Below are positions 44,204 through 52,452 of a stretch of 64,000 bases of DNA, one piece after another. The translations under genes and the position numbers were made by a program. Source of the DNA: Polaribacter pectinis (GTDB lineage: Bacteria; Bacteroidota; Bacteroidia; Flavobacteriales; Flavobacteriaceae). Position 1 is the stretch's first letter, and each line of letters opens with the position of its first letter. The stretch spans positions 1 to 64,000 of the forward strand of contig NZ_CP060695.1 in assembly GCF_014352875.1 (NCBI RefSeq), read 5' to 3'. The notes beneath the pieces are model-generated. The model made no database searches, was not told where the DNA came from, and saw only the letters and a list, made by a program, of their open reading frames with translations.

Positions 44204-44749
44204 ATGTCTGTAAAAATCAGATTACAAAGACACGGTAAAAAAGGTAAACCATTCTATTGGATCGTTGCCGCTGATGCTCGTGCAAAAAGAGATGGTAAAT
44301 ACCTTGAGAAAATTGGTACTTACAATCCAAACGTTAACCCTGCAATTATCGATTTAGATATTGATAAAGCTGTAGAATGGTTACAAAACGGTGCTCAACC
44401 AACTGATACTGCAAAAAACATTTTATCTTACAAAGGTGCAATGTTAAAGAATCATTTAGTTGGTGGTATTAGAAAAGGTGCTTTAACTCAAGAACAAGCA
44501 GATGCAAAGTTTGCAGCTTGGGTAGAGGAAAAAGCAGCTAAAATTGCTGATAAAGAAGCAGGTTTATCTAAAGCTGAATCTGAAGCTAAAGCGAAAGCAT
44601 TAGCAGCAGAAAAAGCTGTAAACGAAGCTAGAATTGAAGCTGCAAAACCAGTTGTTGAAGAGGTTGCTGAACCAGCAGCAGAAACTGAAGTTGCTGAAGA
44701 AGCGGCTCCAGAAACAATTGATGAAGCGCAAGAAAAAGCAGCAGAATAA
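44204..44749 (+). CDS. rpsP: 30S ribosomal protein S16
   Basis: A 181-aa S16 protein of the small ribosomal subunit. Residues 1-85 are the conserved core (KIRLQRHGKKGKPFYWIVAADARAKRDGKYLEKIGTYNP). The rest is a long Ala-, Glu- and Lys-rich tail (about 95 residues), common in Bacteroidota S16 but absent from E. coli S16, which is 82 aa. The tail is likely a flexible or helical extension. rimM follows 19 bases downstream, the usual pairing. The start is secure. Confidence 0.98.
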   Translation: MSVKIRLQRHGKKGKPFYWIVAADARAKRDGKYLEKIGTYNPNVNPAIIDLDIDKAVEWLQNGAQPTDTAKNILSYKGAMLKNHLVGGIRKGALTQEQADAKFAAWVEEKAAKIADKEAGLSKAESEAKAKALAAEKAVNEARIEAAKPVVEEVAEPAAETEVAEEAAPETIDEAQEKAAE

Positions 44750-44768
44750 TTATAAATTAGTTACGATT

Positions 44769-45293
44769 ATGCGTAAAGAAGATTGTTTTTATTTAGGCAG
44801 AATTGTTACAAAATATAGTTTTAAAGGTGAAGTTGTTATCAAATTAGATACAGACGAACCTGAGTTGTACACAGAAATGGAATCAGTTTACGTCGAATTT
44901 GGCGCAAATTTGGTTCCATTTTTTATTGAAAAAAGTTCGCTTCATAAAGGAAATCAGTTACGTGTTCAGTTTGAAGATGTGTACTCTGAAGAAGAAGCAG
45001 ATGCTATTTTAAAAAGTAGTGTTTATTTACCTTCTACAATGTTGCCAGAACTTACTGGAGATAAATTTTATTTCCATGAAGTTATCGGTTTTACTGTAGT
45101 TGACGCTAATTTTGGCGAAGTCGGGCAAATTGTTCATATAAACGATAAAGCTGCACAACCACTTTTTGAAATCGATAGAGAAGGAAGTGAAATTTTTATT
45201 CCTATGGTAGATGATTTTATTAAAAAAGTAGACAGAGAAAACAAAAGAATAGAGGTTGAAACTCCAGATGGATTAATAGAACTTTATTTATAG
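44769..45293 (+). CDS. rimM: Ribosome maturation factor RimM
   Basis: A 174-aa 16S processing factor that binds S19 and helps 30S head assembly. It begins MRKEDCFYLGRIVTKYSFKGEVVIKLDT, the conserved RimM start; the longer open frame upstream is a shadow of rpsP. The C-terminal PRC-barrel domain covers about 95-174 (YFHEVIGFTVVDANFGEVGQI, EIFIPMVDDFIKKVDRENKRI, with the end ETPDGLIELYL). Its stop codon TAG (45291-45293) shares its last two bases with the 5' end of tRNA-Ser, so the mRNA and tRNA are processed from one transcript or overlap closely. Confidence 0.97.
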   Translation: MRKEDCFYLGRIVTKYSFKGEVVIKLDTDEPELYTEMESVYVEFGANLVPFFIEKSSLHKGNQLRVQFEDVYSEEEADAILKSSVYLPSTMLPELTGDKFYFHEVIGFTVVDANFGEVGQIVHINDKAAQPLFEIDREGSEIFIPMVDDFIKKVDRENKRIEVETPDGLIELYL

Positions 45294-45376
45294 AAAGGTG
45301 GCCGAGCGGCTTAAGGCGCACGCTTGGAAAGCGTGTATACGGCAACGTATCGAGGGTTCGAATCCCTTCCTTTCTG
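45292..45376 (+). tRNA. tRNA-Ser (GGA)
   Basis: The 85-base sequence folds with acceptor arms AGAAAGG and CCTTTCT, a D arm, an anticodon arm CACGC-TTGGAAA-GCGTG with anticodon GGA, a long variable arm (GTATACGGCAACGTATC) typical of tRNA-Ser, and the T arm GAGGG-TTCGAAT-CCCTT. The 3' end is followed by GCA, so CCA is not encoded. It reads serine UCC and UCU codons. The first two bases overlap the rimM stop codon. Confidence 0.97.
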
Positions 45377-45391
45377 CAAAGAAAACTAAAC

Positions 45392-45424
45392 AAAATTCTG
45401 CGAGATATAACGCAGAATTTTTCA
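45392..45424 (+). terminator. Terminator after tRNA-Ser
   Basis: AAAATTCTGCG (45392-45402) pairs with CGCAGAATTTT (45411-45421) around AGATATAA, ending in a T-rich stretch. It closes the rpsP-rimM-tRNA unit. Confidence 0.85.
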
Positions 45425-45443
45425 TTTAAAATAATATTTAATT

Positions 45444-46166
45444 TTGAGTTCAATTTTCAAGTTTAAAGAATTTACTATCAATCAAGATAAAACTGCTATG
45501 AAAATTGGTACAGATGGCGTTTTATTAGGTGCTTGGTGTGCTGTAGATAAGTATCCTGATACAATTTTAGATATTGGTTCTGGAACAGGAGTAATTTCTT
45601 TAATGATTGCACAACGTTCGGATGCTATGACAATTGATGCTGTTGAGGTTGATGAAAATGCGTATGAACAATCTGTAGAGAATTTTGAGCAATCGGATTG
45701 GGGAGATCGTTTGTATTGTTACAATGCAACTTTTCAAGAATTTGCTGAAGAAATTTCGGTGGAAGAAGAAACCTACGATTTAATTATAACGAATCCGCCT
45801 TTTTATAATGACGATTTTGAAACAGAAAACGAATCAAGAAACAAAGCACGTTTTACTTCGTCTTTATCTTTTGAAGAATTAATTATTGGAGTTGCTAAAA
45901 TTTTATCAGAAAACGGAACTTTTGCAACCATTATTCCTTTTAAAGAAGAAGTTAGTTTTATCAATTTAGCCAAAGAAAATAACTTATTTTTAAATAGAGT
46001 TTGTCGAGTTCAAGGAAATGAAACATCAGAAATTAAAAGAAGTTTGTTAGAGTTTTCATTTGAGCAAAAAGAAATAAAAAAAGAAAATTTAATTATAGAA
46101 ACTGGTCGTCATCAATACACAGAACAATATATTAATTTGGTAAAAGATTTTTATTTGAAAATGTAA
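45444..46166 (+). CDS. trmN6: tRNA1(Val) adenine(37)-N6 methyltransferase TrmN6
   Basis: A 240-aa SAM-dependent methyltransferase. It has the opening FKFKEFTINQDKTAMKIGTDGVLLGAW, the SAM motif DIGSGTGVISLMIAQR near 45 and the catalytic NPPFYNDDF near 117 typical of N6-adenine methylation. The start is TTG (45444); there is no ATG near the conserved N-terminus. It modifies A37 of tRNA-Val by family knowledge. It follows the tRNA-Ser terminator and may have its own promoter in the AT-rich 20 bases before, or rely on readthrough. Confidence 0.9.
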   Translation: MSSIFKFKEFTINQDKTAMKIGTDGVLLGAWCAVDKYPDTILDIGSGTGVISLMIAQRSDAMTIDAVEVDENAYEQSVENFEQSDWGDRLYCYNATFQEFAEEISVEEETYDLIITNPPFYNDDFETENESRNKARFTSSLSFEELIIGVAKILSENGTFATIIPFKEEVSFINLAKENNLFLNRVCRVQGNETSEIKRSLLEFSFEQKEIKKENLIIETGRHQYTEQYINLVKDFYLKM

Positions 46167-47534
46167 TTACCCAATTACGTTATTAGGATTGTATCCTAAA
46201 TAAGTGGTTTCTTTTTCAATAAATTTAATTCCATATTTTTCTAATTCTTTTAAAATTGGTTCATACACTTCTTTAGAAATAGGAATTTGAACTCCAGGTG
46301 TTTTTATTTCTCCTTTTAATATTTTTAAAGTAGCAATTGCAACAGGTAAACCAACAGTTTTAGCCATTGCTGTATACGTTTGATTTTCTCCAAGAACAAC
46401 TAAACTACTCTCAATTTGATGCTTTTCGCCATCAATTTCATAACCAAACAAATGTTGCATTACAATCATATCTTTATCATGTTCTTGTAACGTCCAAGAA
46501 TCTTCTAAAATACGTTGTAACATTTTTGCGGGCGTTGCATTTTTAATGCCTATTTTTTTCTTAGGATTAAAAATATCAAGTTCAATTAATTTTTCCCACA
46601 TAATATCATCTTGATCTATTTTTAGATAAGAACGTAGTTTTAATTCCACAGAATCAGAGGGAGAATAGGCCAAAAATAAATTAACAAAATCTCTGTAACT
46701 CATGTTTTCAGAATCTTCAATTATGTAAGAATCATCTGTCATGCCTAACTGAACAAAAATATTCCAAGCTCTCGAAAAACCCACTTTTCTAATAGTTCCT
46801 CTGTACATTGTAGGAATTTTTTCTAAACCATAAACACTTCTATATTTTAAAGAATCTCTATTTGCATAGGCTTCAAACTTGGTGTTGTTTATTTTTAAAA
46901 ATTCTGTTCTTCGAAACAATTTATGATAAGGAATGTATTTATAAGTTCCCTCTTGAATAAACATTGCAGCTCCTCCTTGACCTGCTAAAACGACGTTTCT
47001 TGGGTTCCAAGTAAATTTATAATTCCAAAGATTGTTATCGCTTTCTGGTGCAACCAAACCACCTGTAAAAGATTCAAACAATAACATTTTTGCATTTTTT
47101 TCTCTAATGCTGTCAATAATTTGCATGGCACTCATATGATCTAAACCTGGATCTACACCAATTTCATTCATAAAAACGAGCCCTTTTTCTTTTACTTGCG
47201 TATCTAAAGCTTTCATTTCATTGGAAACATAAGATGCAGTAACCATGTTTTTACTGTATTTTACACAGTCTTTAGCAACCTCAATATGAAATCTTGCAGG
47301 CAACATAGAAACCACAATATCAGATTTTTGAATCTCTTTTACACGCTGGTTTTCATCAAAAACATCAAAAATAATGGCAGTCGCATTTTTATGATTATTG
47401 ATTAATTTAGTTGCGTTATCAATTGAAATATCTCCAATAGTTAAAAACAGATTTTCTACTTCAGATTTATCTAAAAGGTATTTTATAAGAGAAGAACTCG
47501 ATTTACCTGCACCAATAATTAATATGTTTTTCAT
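46167..47534 (-). CDS. Saccharopine dehydrogenase family protein
   Basis: A 455-aa protein with an N-terminal Rossmann fold (MKNILIIGAGKSSSSLIKYLLDK), VVSMLPARFHIEVAKDCVKY and VTASYVSNEM near 110, and MNEIGVDPGLDHMSAMQII near 135. The C-terminal domain (about 150-440) is of the LYS9 type. It may act in lysine catabolism, splitting saccharopine to aminoadipate semialdehyde and glutamate, or in another carbon-nitrogen dehydrogenation. The partner lysine-ketoglutarate reductase is not in the window. Its stop lies next to that of trmN6, with no terminator visible. Confidence 0.88.
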   Translation of the reverse strand: MKNILIIGAGKSSSSLIKYLLDKSEVENLFLTIGDISIDNATKLINNHKNATAIIFDVFDENQRVKEIQKSDIVVSMLPARFHIEVAKDCVKYSKNMVTASYVSNEMKALDTQVKEKGLVFMNEIGVDPGLDHMSAMQIIDSIREKNAKMLLFESFTGGLVAPESDNNLWNYKFTWNPRNVVLAGQGGAAMFIQEGTYKYIPYHKLFRRTEFLKINNTKFEAYANRDSLKYRSVYGLEKIPTMYRGTIRKVGFSRAWNIFVQLGMTDDSYIIEDSENMSYRDFVNLFLAYSPSDSVELKLRSYLKIDQDDIMWEKLIELDIFNPKKKIGIKNATPAKMLQRILEDSWTLQEHDKDMIVMQHLFGYEIDGEKHQIESSLVVLGENQTYTAMAKTVGLPVAIATLKILKGEIKTPGVQIPISKEVYEPILKELEKYGIKFIEKETTYLGYNPNNVIG

Positions 47535-47607
47535 AAATGAAAAGATGTATTTTTGTGTTCTTACGAAGATACATTAATTGTTTAAAATTTAACAAAAACC
47601 ATTAAAA

Positions 47608-47988
47608 ATGTTTAAAAATATTATTTTCACTTGTTTTTTAGGAATGTTGGCAATTATTTTGGGGGCTTTTGGGGCACATGCTTTAAAAGAAACATTAACT
47701 GCAGATCAATTATTGAGTTTCGAAACAGCAGTTCGTTATCAAATGTATCATGTAATTGTGTTATTAATTGTAAATATGTACGAAGGGTTTTCATCAAAAC
47801 AAAAAAACACAATTAGCTATTTATTTTTTATTGGAATCTTACTTTTCTCTGGTTCTATTTATCTAATTCAATTAACAAGTGTTTCAGCAAAATCGATTTG
47901 GTTTGTAACGCCTTTAGGTGGTCTTTTTCTAATCATAGGTTGGGTTTCCATGATTGCGATATTCATAAAAAAAAGTAGAAAATTATAA
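47608..47988 (+). CDS. DUF423 membrane protein
   Basis: A 126-aa protein with four hydrophobic helices. It begins FKNIIFTCFLGMLAIILGAFGAHALKETL, which is the DUF423 signature (GAFGAHAL), followed by FETAVRYQMYHVIVLL, IGILLFSGSIYLI and PLGGLFLIIGWVSMI. Function is unknown across bacteria; it is an inner-membrane protein. It is divergent from the saccharopine dehydrogenase-like gene and about 85 bases before pckA, which appears to have its own promoter. Confidence 0.92.
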   Translation: MFKNIIFTCFLGMLAIILGAFGAHALKETLTADQLLSFETAVRYQMYHVIVLLIVNMYEGFSSKQKNTISYLFFIGILLFSGSIYLIQLTSVSAKSIWFVTPLGGLFLIIGWVSMIAIFIKKSRKL

Positions 47989-48036
47989 AATTTTGATATT
48001 TTTTAATTAAAAAGAAGTCTGTTTTAAAATAATGCT

Positions 48037-48044
48037 TAATTTTG
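48037..48044 (+). promoter_or_regulatory. Probable -7 box of pckA
   Basis: TAATTTTG matches TAnnTTTG, 29 bases before the ATG at 48074. No clear -33 TTTG is visible, so activation or a weak -33 is possible. Confidence 0.45.
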
Positions 48045-48073
48045 CAAGACACTAAAAACAAAAAAATATTGAT

Positions 48074-49684
48074 ATGGTAGATACAAATACGAAATCGATT
48101 TCGTTAAATAGTCTAGGAATCAAAAATGCAACAATTCGTTATCAACTTTCTTCAGACGAATTACACAACGAAACTTTAGAAAAAAAACAAGGAGTAGCAT
48201 CTTCTTTAGGAGCAATTGCCGTAAACACAGGTGAGTTTACAGGGCGATCTCCAAAAGATCGTTTTATTGTAAAAGACGACGTTTCAAAAGATGAAGTTTG
48301 GTGGAGTAACATCAACCTTCCTTTCGATTCAGATAAATTTGATGCGCTTTATAATAAAGTGACAGATTATTTATCAGGAAAAGAAATCTTTGTAAGAGAT
48401 TCGTATGCTTGTGCAGATAAAAATTATAAATTAAATATTAGGGTTGTAAACGAATATCCTTGGAGCAATATGTTTGCTTACAATATGTTTTTGCGACCAA
48501 CTGCAGAAGAATTAAAAGATTTTTCTCCAGAATGGACAGTTGTAAACGCACCAGGTTTTATGGCAGATCCTGAAGTAGATGGAACTCGCCAACATAACTT
48601 TGCAATTTTAAATTTTACAAAAAAAATAGCTTTAATTGGTGGAACTGGTTATACTGGTGAAATCAAAAAAGGAATTTTTTCTGCGTTGAATTTTATACTT
48701 CCAGTATTCAAAAATACATTACCAATGCATTGTTCTGCAAACGTTGGTAAAGATGGAGATACTGCTATCTTTTTCGGACTTTCTGGAACTGGAAAAACTA
48801 CATTATCTACAGATCCAAACAGAAGTTTAATTGGTGATGATGAACATGGTTGGACTGCAGAAAACACTGTTTTTAATTTTGAAGGTGGTTGTTATGCAAA
48901 AGTGATTAATTTATCGGAAGAACAAGAACCAGAAATTTTTGGAGCCATTAAAAAAGGAGCAATTCTCGAAAATGTTGTGATGGATGATAAAGGAGTTATC
49001 GATTTTGCAGATACTTCAATTACACAAAATACAAGAGTTAGTTACCCAATTTATCATATAGATAATATTAAAGAACCATCAATTGGTAAAAATCCAAAGA
49101 ATATTTTCTTTTTAACTGCAGATGCTTTTGGAGTTTTGCCTCCAATTTCGAAGTTAACGCCAAACCAAGCAGCATACCATTTTATTTCTGGTTATACAGC
49201 AAAAGTTGCAGGAACAGAAGCAGGAGTTACAGAACCAACACCAAGTTTTTCTGCGTGTTTTGGAGCACCTTTTATGCCTTTACATCCTACAAGATATGCA
49301 GAAATGTTAAGCAAAAAGATGAAAGATGCTGGAGTAAATGTTTGGTTGATTAATACAGGTTGGTCTGGAGGCCAATATGGAGTTGGTAGAAGAATGCCTT
49401 TAAAATATACAAGAGCAATGATTACTGCTGTTTTAAATGGAGATTTAGGAAGCTATAGATACGAAGATTATCATATTCATTCTGTTTTCGGAGTTGCACA
49501 ACCAAGAACATGTCCAGGAGTTCCAACAGAATTATTAAGTCCAAGAGCCACTTGGAATGATGATGAAGCATATTATAAAACAGCATTTAAATTATCGAAT
49601 GCTTTTAGACATAATTTTACACAATTTGAAGAAATAGCAAGCGAAGATATTCGTAGAGGAGGTCCTCAACGTTATGCTTTTTAA
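48074..49684 (+). CDS. pckA: Phosphoenolpyruvate carboxykinase (ATP)
   Basis: A 536-aa ATP-dependent enzyme that turns oxaloacetate into phosphoenolpyruvate and CO2 for gluconeogenesis. Motifs are NTGEFTGRSPKDRFIV near 55, MHCSANVG near 214, the kinase loop GLSGTGKTTLSTDPNR near 237 and GDDEHGW near 256, and INTGWSGGQYGVGRRM near 426. Length is standard. Its strong terminator follows directly. With pyruvate carboxylase in the same window, it sets carbon flow around oxaloacetate. Confidence 0.98.
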   Translation: MVDTNTKSISLNSLGIKNATIRYQLSSDELHNETLEKKQGVASSLGAIAVNTGEFTGRSPKDRFIVKDDVSKDEVWWSNINLPFDSDKFDALYNKVTDYLSGKEIFVRDSYACADKNYKLNIRVVNEYPWSNMFAYNMFLRPTAEELKDFSPEWTVVNAPGFMADPEVDGTRQHNFAILNFTKKIALIGGTGYTGEIKKGIFSALNFILPVFKNTLPMHCSANVGKDGDTAIFFGLSGTGKTTLSTDPNRSLIGDDEHGWTAENTVFNFEGGCYAKVINLSEEQEPEIFGAIKKGAILENVVMDDKGVIDFADTSITQNTRVSYPIYHIDNIKEPSIGKNPKNIFFLTADAFGVLPPISKLTPNQAAYHFISGYTAKVAGTEAGVTEPTPSFSACFGAPFMPLHPTRYAEMLSKKMKDAGVNVWLINTGWSGGQYGVGRRMPLKYTRAMITAVLNGDLGSYRYEDYHIHSVFGVAQPRTCPGVPTELLSPRATWNDDEAYYKTAFKLSNAFRHNFTQFEEIASEDIRRGGPQRYAF

Positions 49685-49711
49685 TAGAAAATCTTTATTT
49701 TCCCTCATTAA

Positions 49712-49739
49712 AACACCTCATTTTGAGGTGTTTTTTTAT
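49712..49739 (+). terminator. Terminator of pckA
   Basis: AACACCTCA (49712-49720) pairs with TGAGGTGTT (49724-49732) around TTT, followed by more T. Confidence 0.92.
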
Positions 49740-49771
49740 TTTTAGAGTATATTTAATCAACTTTATAATTT

Positions 49772-50998
49772 ATGATAAAAAATTGGTTTAAAAACATTGG
49801 TCCAGGAACTTTAGTGGCAGCCGCTTTTATTGGCCCAGGAACTGTTACAATTTGTACTTTGGCTGGTGTAAATTTCGGATTCAATTTATTGTGGGCAATG
49901 TTGTTGTCTATTATTGCAACCATTTTTTTACAAGAAATGGCAGCAAGATTGGGTATTATTTCTCAAAAAGGATTGTCTGAAGTTATTAGGGAAGAAATTA
50001 AAATTCCTTTTTTAAAACACTTTGTAACGCTGTTAATTTTAGCTGCAATTGTGGTTGGAAATGCATCTTATGAAGCAGGAAATATCAGTGGAGGAATTTT
50101 AGGATTGGAAACTATTTTTGGAAAATCGATTTTAAATTTTGGCGATATTTCTATCAATTTAATGAGTTCTGTAATTGGTGTAATTGCATTTGTGCTTTTA
50201 TATATTGGAAATTATAAGTTTCTTGAAAAAGCATTGGTAACACTTGTTTTAGTGATGAGTGTTTCCTTTTTAATAACTGCAATAGTTACAAAACCAGACA
50301 TTTTAGAAATCTTAAAAGGACTCTTTATTCCGAGATTTCCAGAGAAAAGTTTACTAACAGTTATTGGTTTAATTGGTACAACTGTTGTGCCTTATAATTT
50401 GTTTTTACACGCTTCTTTAGTAAAAGAAAGGTGGAATAAAACCGAAGATTTAAAATTGGCAAGAAAAGATACCATCATTTCTATTATTTTAGGAGGCTTG
50501 GTTTCTATGGCAATTATTGTTTCTGCAGCTGCAATTCCATTTGGCGAGATAACAAACGCAGCAGATTTGGCAAAAGGTTTGGCGCCTTTGTATGGCGAAT
50601 TTGCAAAGTATTTTTTGGCTTTGGGTTTATTTGCAGCAGGAATAACATCTGCAATTACAGCACCTTTAGCTGCTGCTTATGTTGCCAAAGGTTGTTTAGG
50701 TTGGAGTGGAGGTTTAAAATCCAGGAAATTTAGAAGCGTTTGGATTATCATTTTAGTTTTAGGAGTTTTCTTTTCTTCAATCGGAATAAAACCAATAGAT
50801 ATTATAAAGTTTGCGCAAGTTGCAAACGGAATGTTGTTACCAGTAATTGCAGGAATTTTATTGTGGATTATGAATAAAAAATCTGTTTTAGGCAATTATA
50901 TAAATTCTAAAACGCAGAATATTATCGGTTTTGTAATTTTAGCAATTACCATATTTTTAGGAGCAAAAGGTATCTTAAAAGTCTTTAATCTTATTTAA
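49772..50998 (+). CDS. Nramp-like transporter of the 5-oxoprolinase operon
   Basis: A 408-aa membrane protein with about 11 helices and clear Nramp-family similarity. Yet the first-helix metal motif DPGN reads GPGT (in AAFIGPGTVTI), and the sixth-helix MPHN reads VPYN (TVVPYNLFLHASLVKER). The Asp and Asn that hold Mn2+ or Fe2+ in true Nramp proteins are therefore missing. It is one base upstream of pxpA in a pxpABC operon, an arrangement also known from the B. subtilis ycsF-ycsG region. A role in taking up 5-oxoproline or a related amino acid fits better than metal import; this is inference. Confidence 0.85.
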   Translation: MIKNWFKNIGPGTLVAAAFIGPGTVTICTLAGVNFGFNLLWAMLLSIIATIFLQEMAARLGIISQKGLSEVIREEIKIPFLKHFVTLLILAAIVVGNASYEAGNISGGILGLETIFGKSILNFGDISINLMSSVIGVIAFVLLYIGNYKFLEKALVTLVLVMSVSFLITAIVTKPDILEILKGLFIPRFPEKSLLTVIGLIGTTVVPYNLFLHASLVKERWNKTEDLKLARKDTIISIILGGLVSMAIIVSAAAIPFGEITNAADLAKGLAPLYGEFAKYFLALGLFAAGITSAITAPLAAAYVAKGCLGWSGGLKSRKFRSVWIIILVLGVFFSSIGIKPIDIIKFAQVANGMLLPVIAGILLWIMNKKSVLGNYINSKTQNIIGFVILAITIFLGAKGILKVFNLI

Positions 50999-50999
50999 A

Positions 51000-51728
51000 A
51001 TGAAAATCGATATAAATTGTGATGTTGGAGAAGGAATTGAAAATGAGCATTTATTAATGCCACATATTTCGTCTTGCAATATTGCTTGTGGAGGTCATTT
51101 TGGAAATGCAGAAACAATCGATAAAACCATACAATTAGCAATCGAAAATAAGGTATTAATTGGAGCACATCCATCTTTTCCTGACACAAAAAACTTCGGA
51201 AGAAAAGTAATGAACATTTCCCATGAAGCGCTTCAAAAAAGTATCGAAAATCAATTAAAATTATTTATAAATAGGTTGGCTTTGGTTGATGAAAAACTAC
51301 ATCACATAAAACCTCATGGAGCTTTGTATAATTTAATTGCTGTTGATGAAAAAGTTGCTAAAGTTTTTTTGAAATCTATTCAAAAATATAGTAAAGATGT
51401 TTTTTTATATGTCCCTTATAATTCAGTTATTGAAAAGTTAGCGATTGAAAAAAGCATAAAAATAAAGTATGAAGTTTTTTCGGATAGAAATTACAATAAC
51501 GATTTAACTTTGGTTTCAAGAAACAAAGAAAATGCTTTAATTACTGATAAAGAAGACGTTTTTAAGCATGTTTTGTCAATGTATAAAGGAAAGGTAAAAA
51601 CCATTTCAGGAGAACTTAAAACTATAAAAGCAGATACTTTTTGTATTCATGGAGATAATAAAAATGCAGTTTCAATATTAGAATACTTATTCGAAAAACT
51701 AAAAAAAGAAGGAATTAAAATTGCATAA
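51000..51728 (+). CDS. pxpA: 5-oxoprolinase subunit PxpA (LamB/YcsF family)
   Basis: A 242-aa subunit of the PxpABC enzyme that opens 5-oxoproline to glutamate using ATP. It starts MKIDINCDVGEGIENEHLLMPHISSCNIACGGHFGN, the family signature, with IGAHPSFPD near 58, HIKPHGALYN near 98 and FCIHGDNKNA near 218. It begins one base after the transporter stop, and its own stop lies within the pxpB start region, with an 8-base overlap. Tight coupling is expected for subunits made in fixed ratio. Confidence 0.96.
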   Translation: MKIDINCDVGEGIENEHLLMPHISSCNIACGGHFGNAETIDKTIQLAIENKVLIGAHPSFPDTKNFGRKVMNISHEALQKSIENQLKLFINRLALVDEKLHHIKPHGALYNLIAVDEKVAKVFLKSIQKYSKDVFLYVPYNSVIEKLAIEKSIKIKYEVFSDRNYNNDLTLVSRNKENALITDKEDVFKHVLSMYKGKVKTISGELKTIKADTFCIHGDNKNAVSILEYLFEKLKKEGIKIA

Positions 51729-52452
51729 AAAACCAACATACAAACCTTTTGGAAATGCATCGATTTTAATTGAATGGCAAGCAATTATAGATGAAGAAAT
51801 TCTGAATGATATTATCCTATTTAAAGAGAAAATTCAAAAAGAAAAATCAATAGTAGTTGCAGATTTTATAATAGGTTACAATTCTTTAACTTTAAAATAT
51901 ACAAATGAAATATCTAATTATTCTGATGAAGTTGAAAGTTTAAAATCAATTTATAAACAAGATTTTAAACTTCAAAAAACAGAAAAATTTCTCTGGGAAG
52001 TTCCTGTTTGTTACGATTTAGAATTCGGGATTGATTTAAAAGAAATATCCGAAAAATCAAACCTTACCATTGAAGAAATAATTAAATTACATTCAGAAAA
52101 AATATACACAGTTTTCTTTATAGGTTTTTTACCAGGTTTTCTTTATTTAGGAGGGTTAGATTCACAATTACATTTCGATAGAAAACCCAATCCAAGATTA
52201 AAAGTAGCAAAAGGAGCCCTTGCAATTGGTGGAAAACAAACAGGTGTTTATCCAGAAGTATCTGCTGGAGGTTGGAATATTATTGGAAGAACTCCTATTC
52301 ATTTTTTCAACATAAAAAACGATAATCCGTGTTTTGCAAAAGCTGGCGATAAAATAAAATTCAAACCAATTTCTTTAGAAGAGTTTTATCAAACTGAAAA
52401 AGAAATTGCAGAAAACAACTATATAATCTTTAAAACTTTGCTAAATGATTAG
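51721..52452 (+). CDS. pxpB: 5-oxoprolinase subunit PxpB (KipI family)
   Basis: A 243-aa carboxyltransferase-like subunit C/D domain of the KipI type. It starts at TTG 51721 (MHKKPTYKPFGNASILIEW), just where the family alignment begins, 8 bases inside pxpA. Marks are VFFIGFLPGFLYLGGLD near 137, NPRLKVAKGALAIGGKQTGVYP near 160 and GGWNIIGRTP near 180. It pairs with PxpC to form the ATP-using part of the enzyme. Its end overlaps pxpC by 8 bases. Confidence 0.95.
   Translation: MHKKPTYKPFGNASILIEWQAIIDEEILNDIILFKEKIQKEKSIVVADFIIGYNSLTLKYTNEISNYSDEVESLKSIYKQDFKLQKTEKFLWEVPVCYDLEFGIDLKEISEKSNLTIEEIIKLHSEKIYTVFFIGFLPGFLYLGGLDSQLHFDRKPNPRLKVAKGALAIGGKQTGVYPEVSAGGWNIIGRTPIHFFNIKNDNPCFAKAGDKIKFKPISLEEFYQTEKEIAENNYIIFKTLLND

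Noticed and set aside
44634-44768. Longer RimM start within rpsP
   Set aside because: The added residues are a frame-shifted shadow of the S16 Ala/Glu/Lys tail; the RimM family begins at MRKEDCFYLG.
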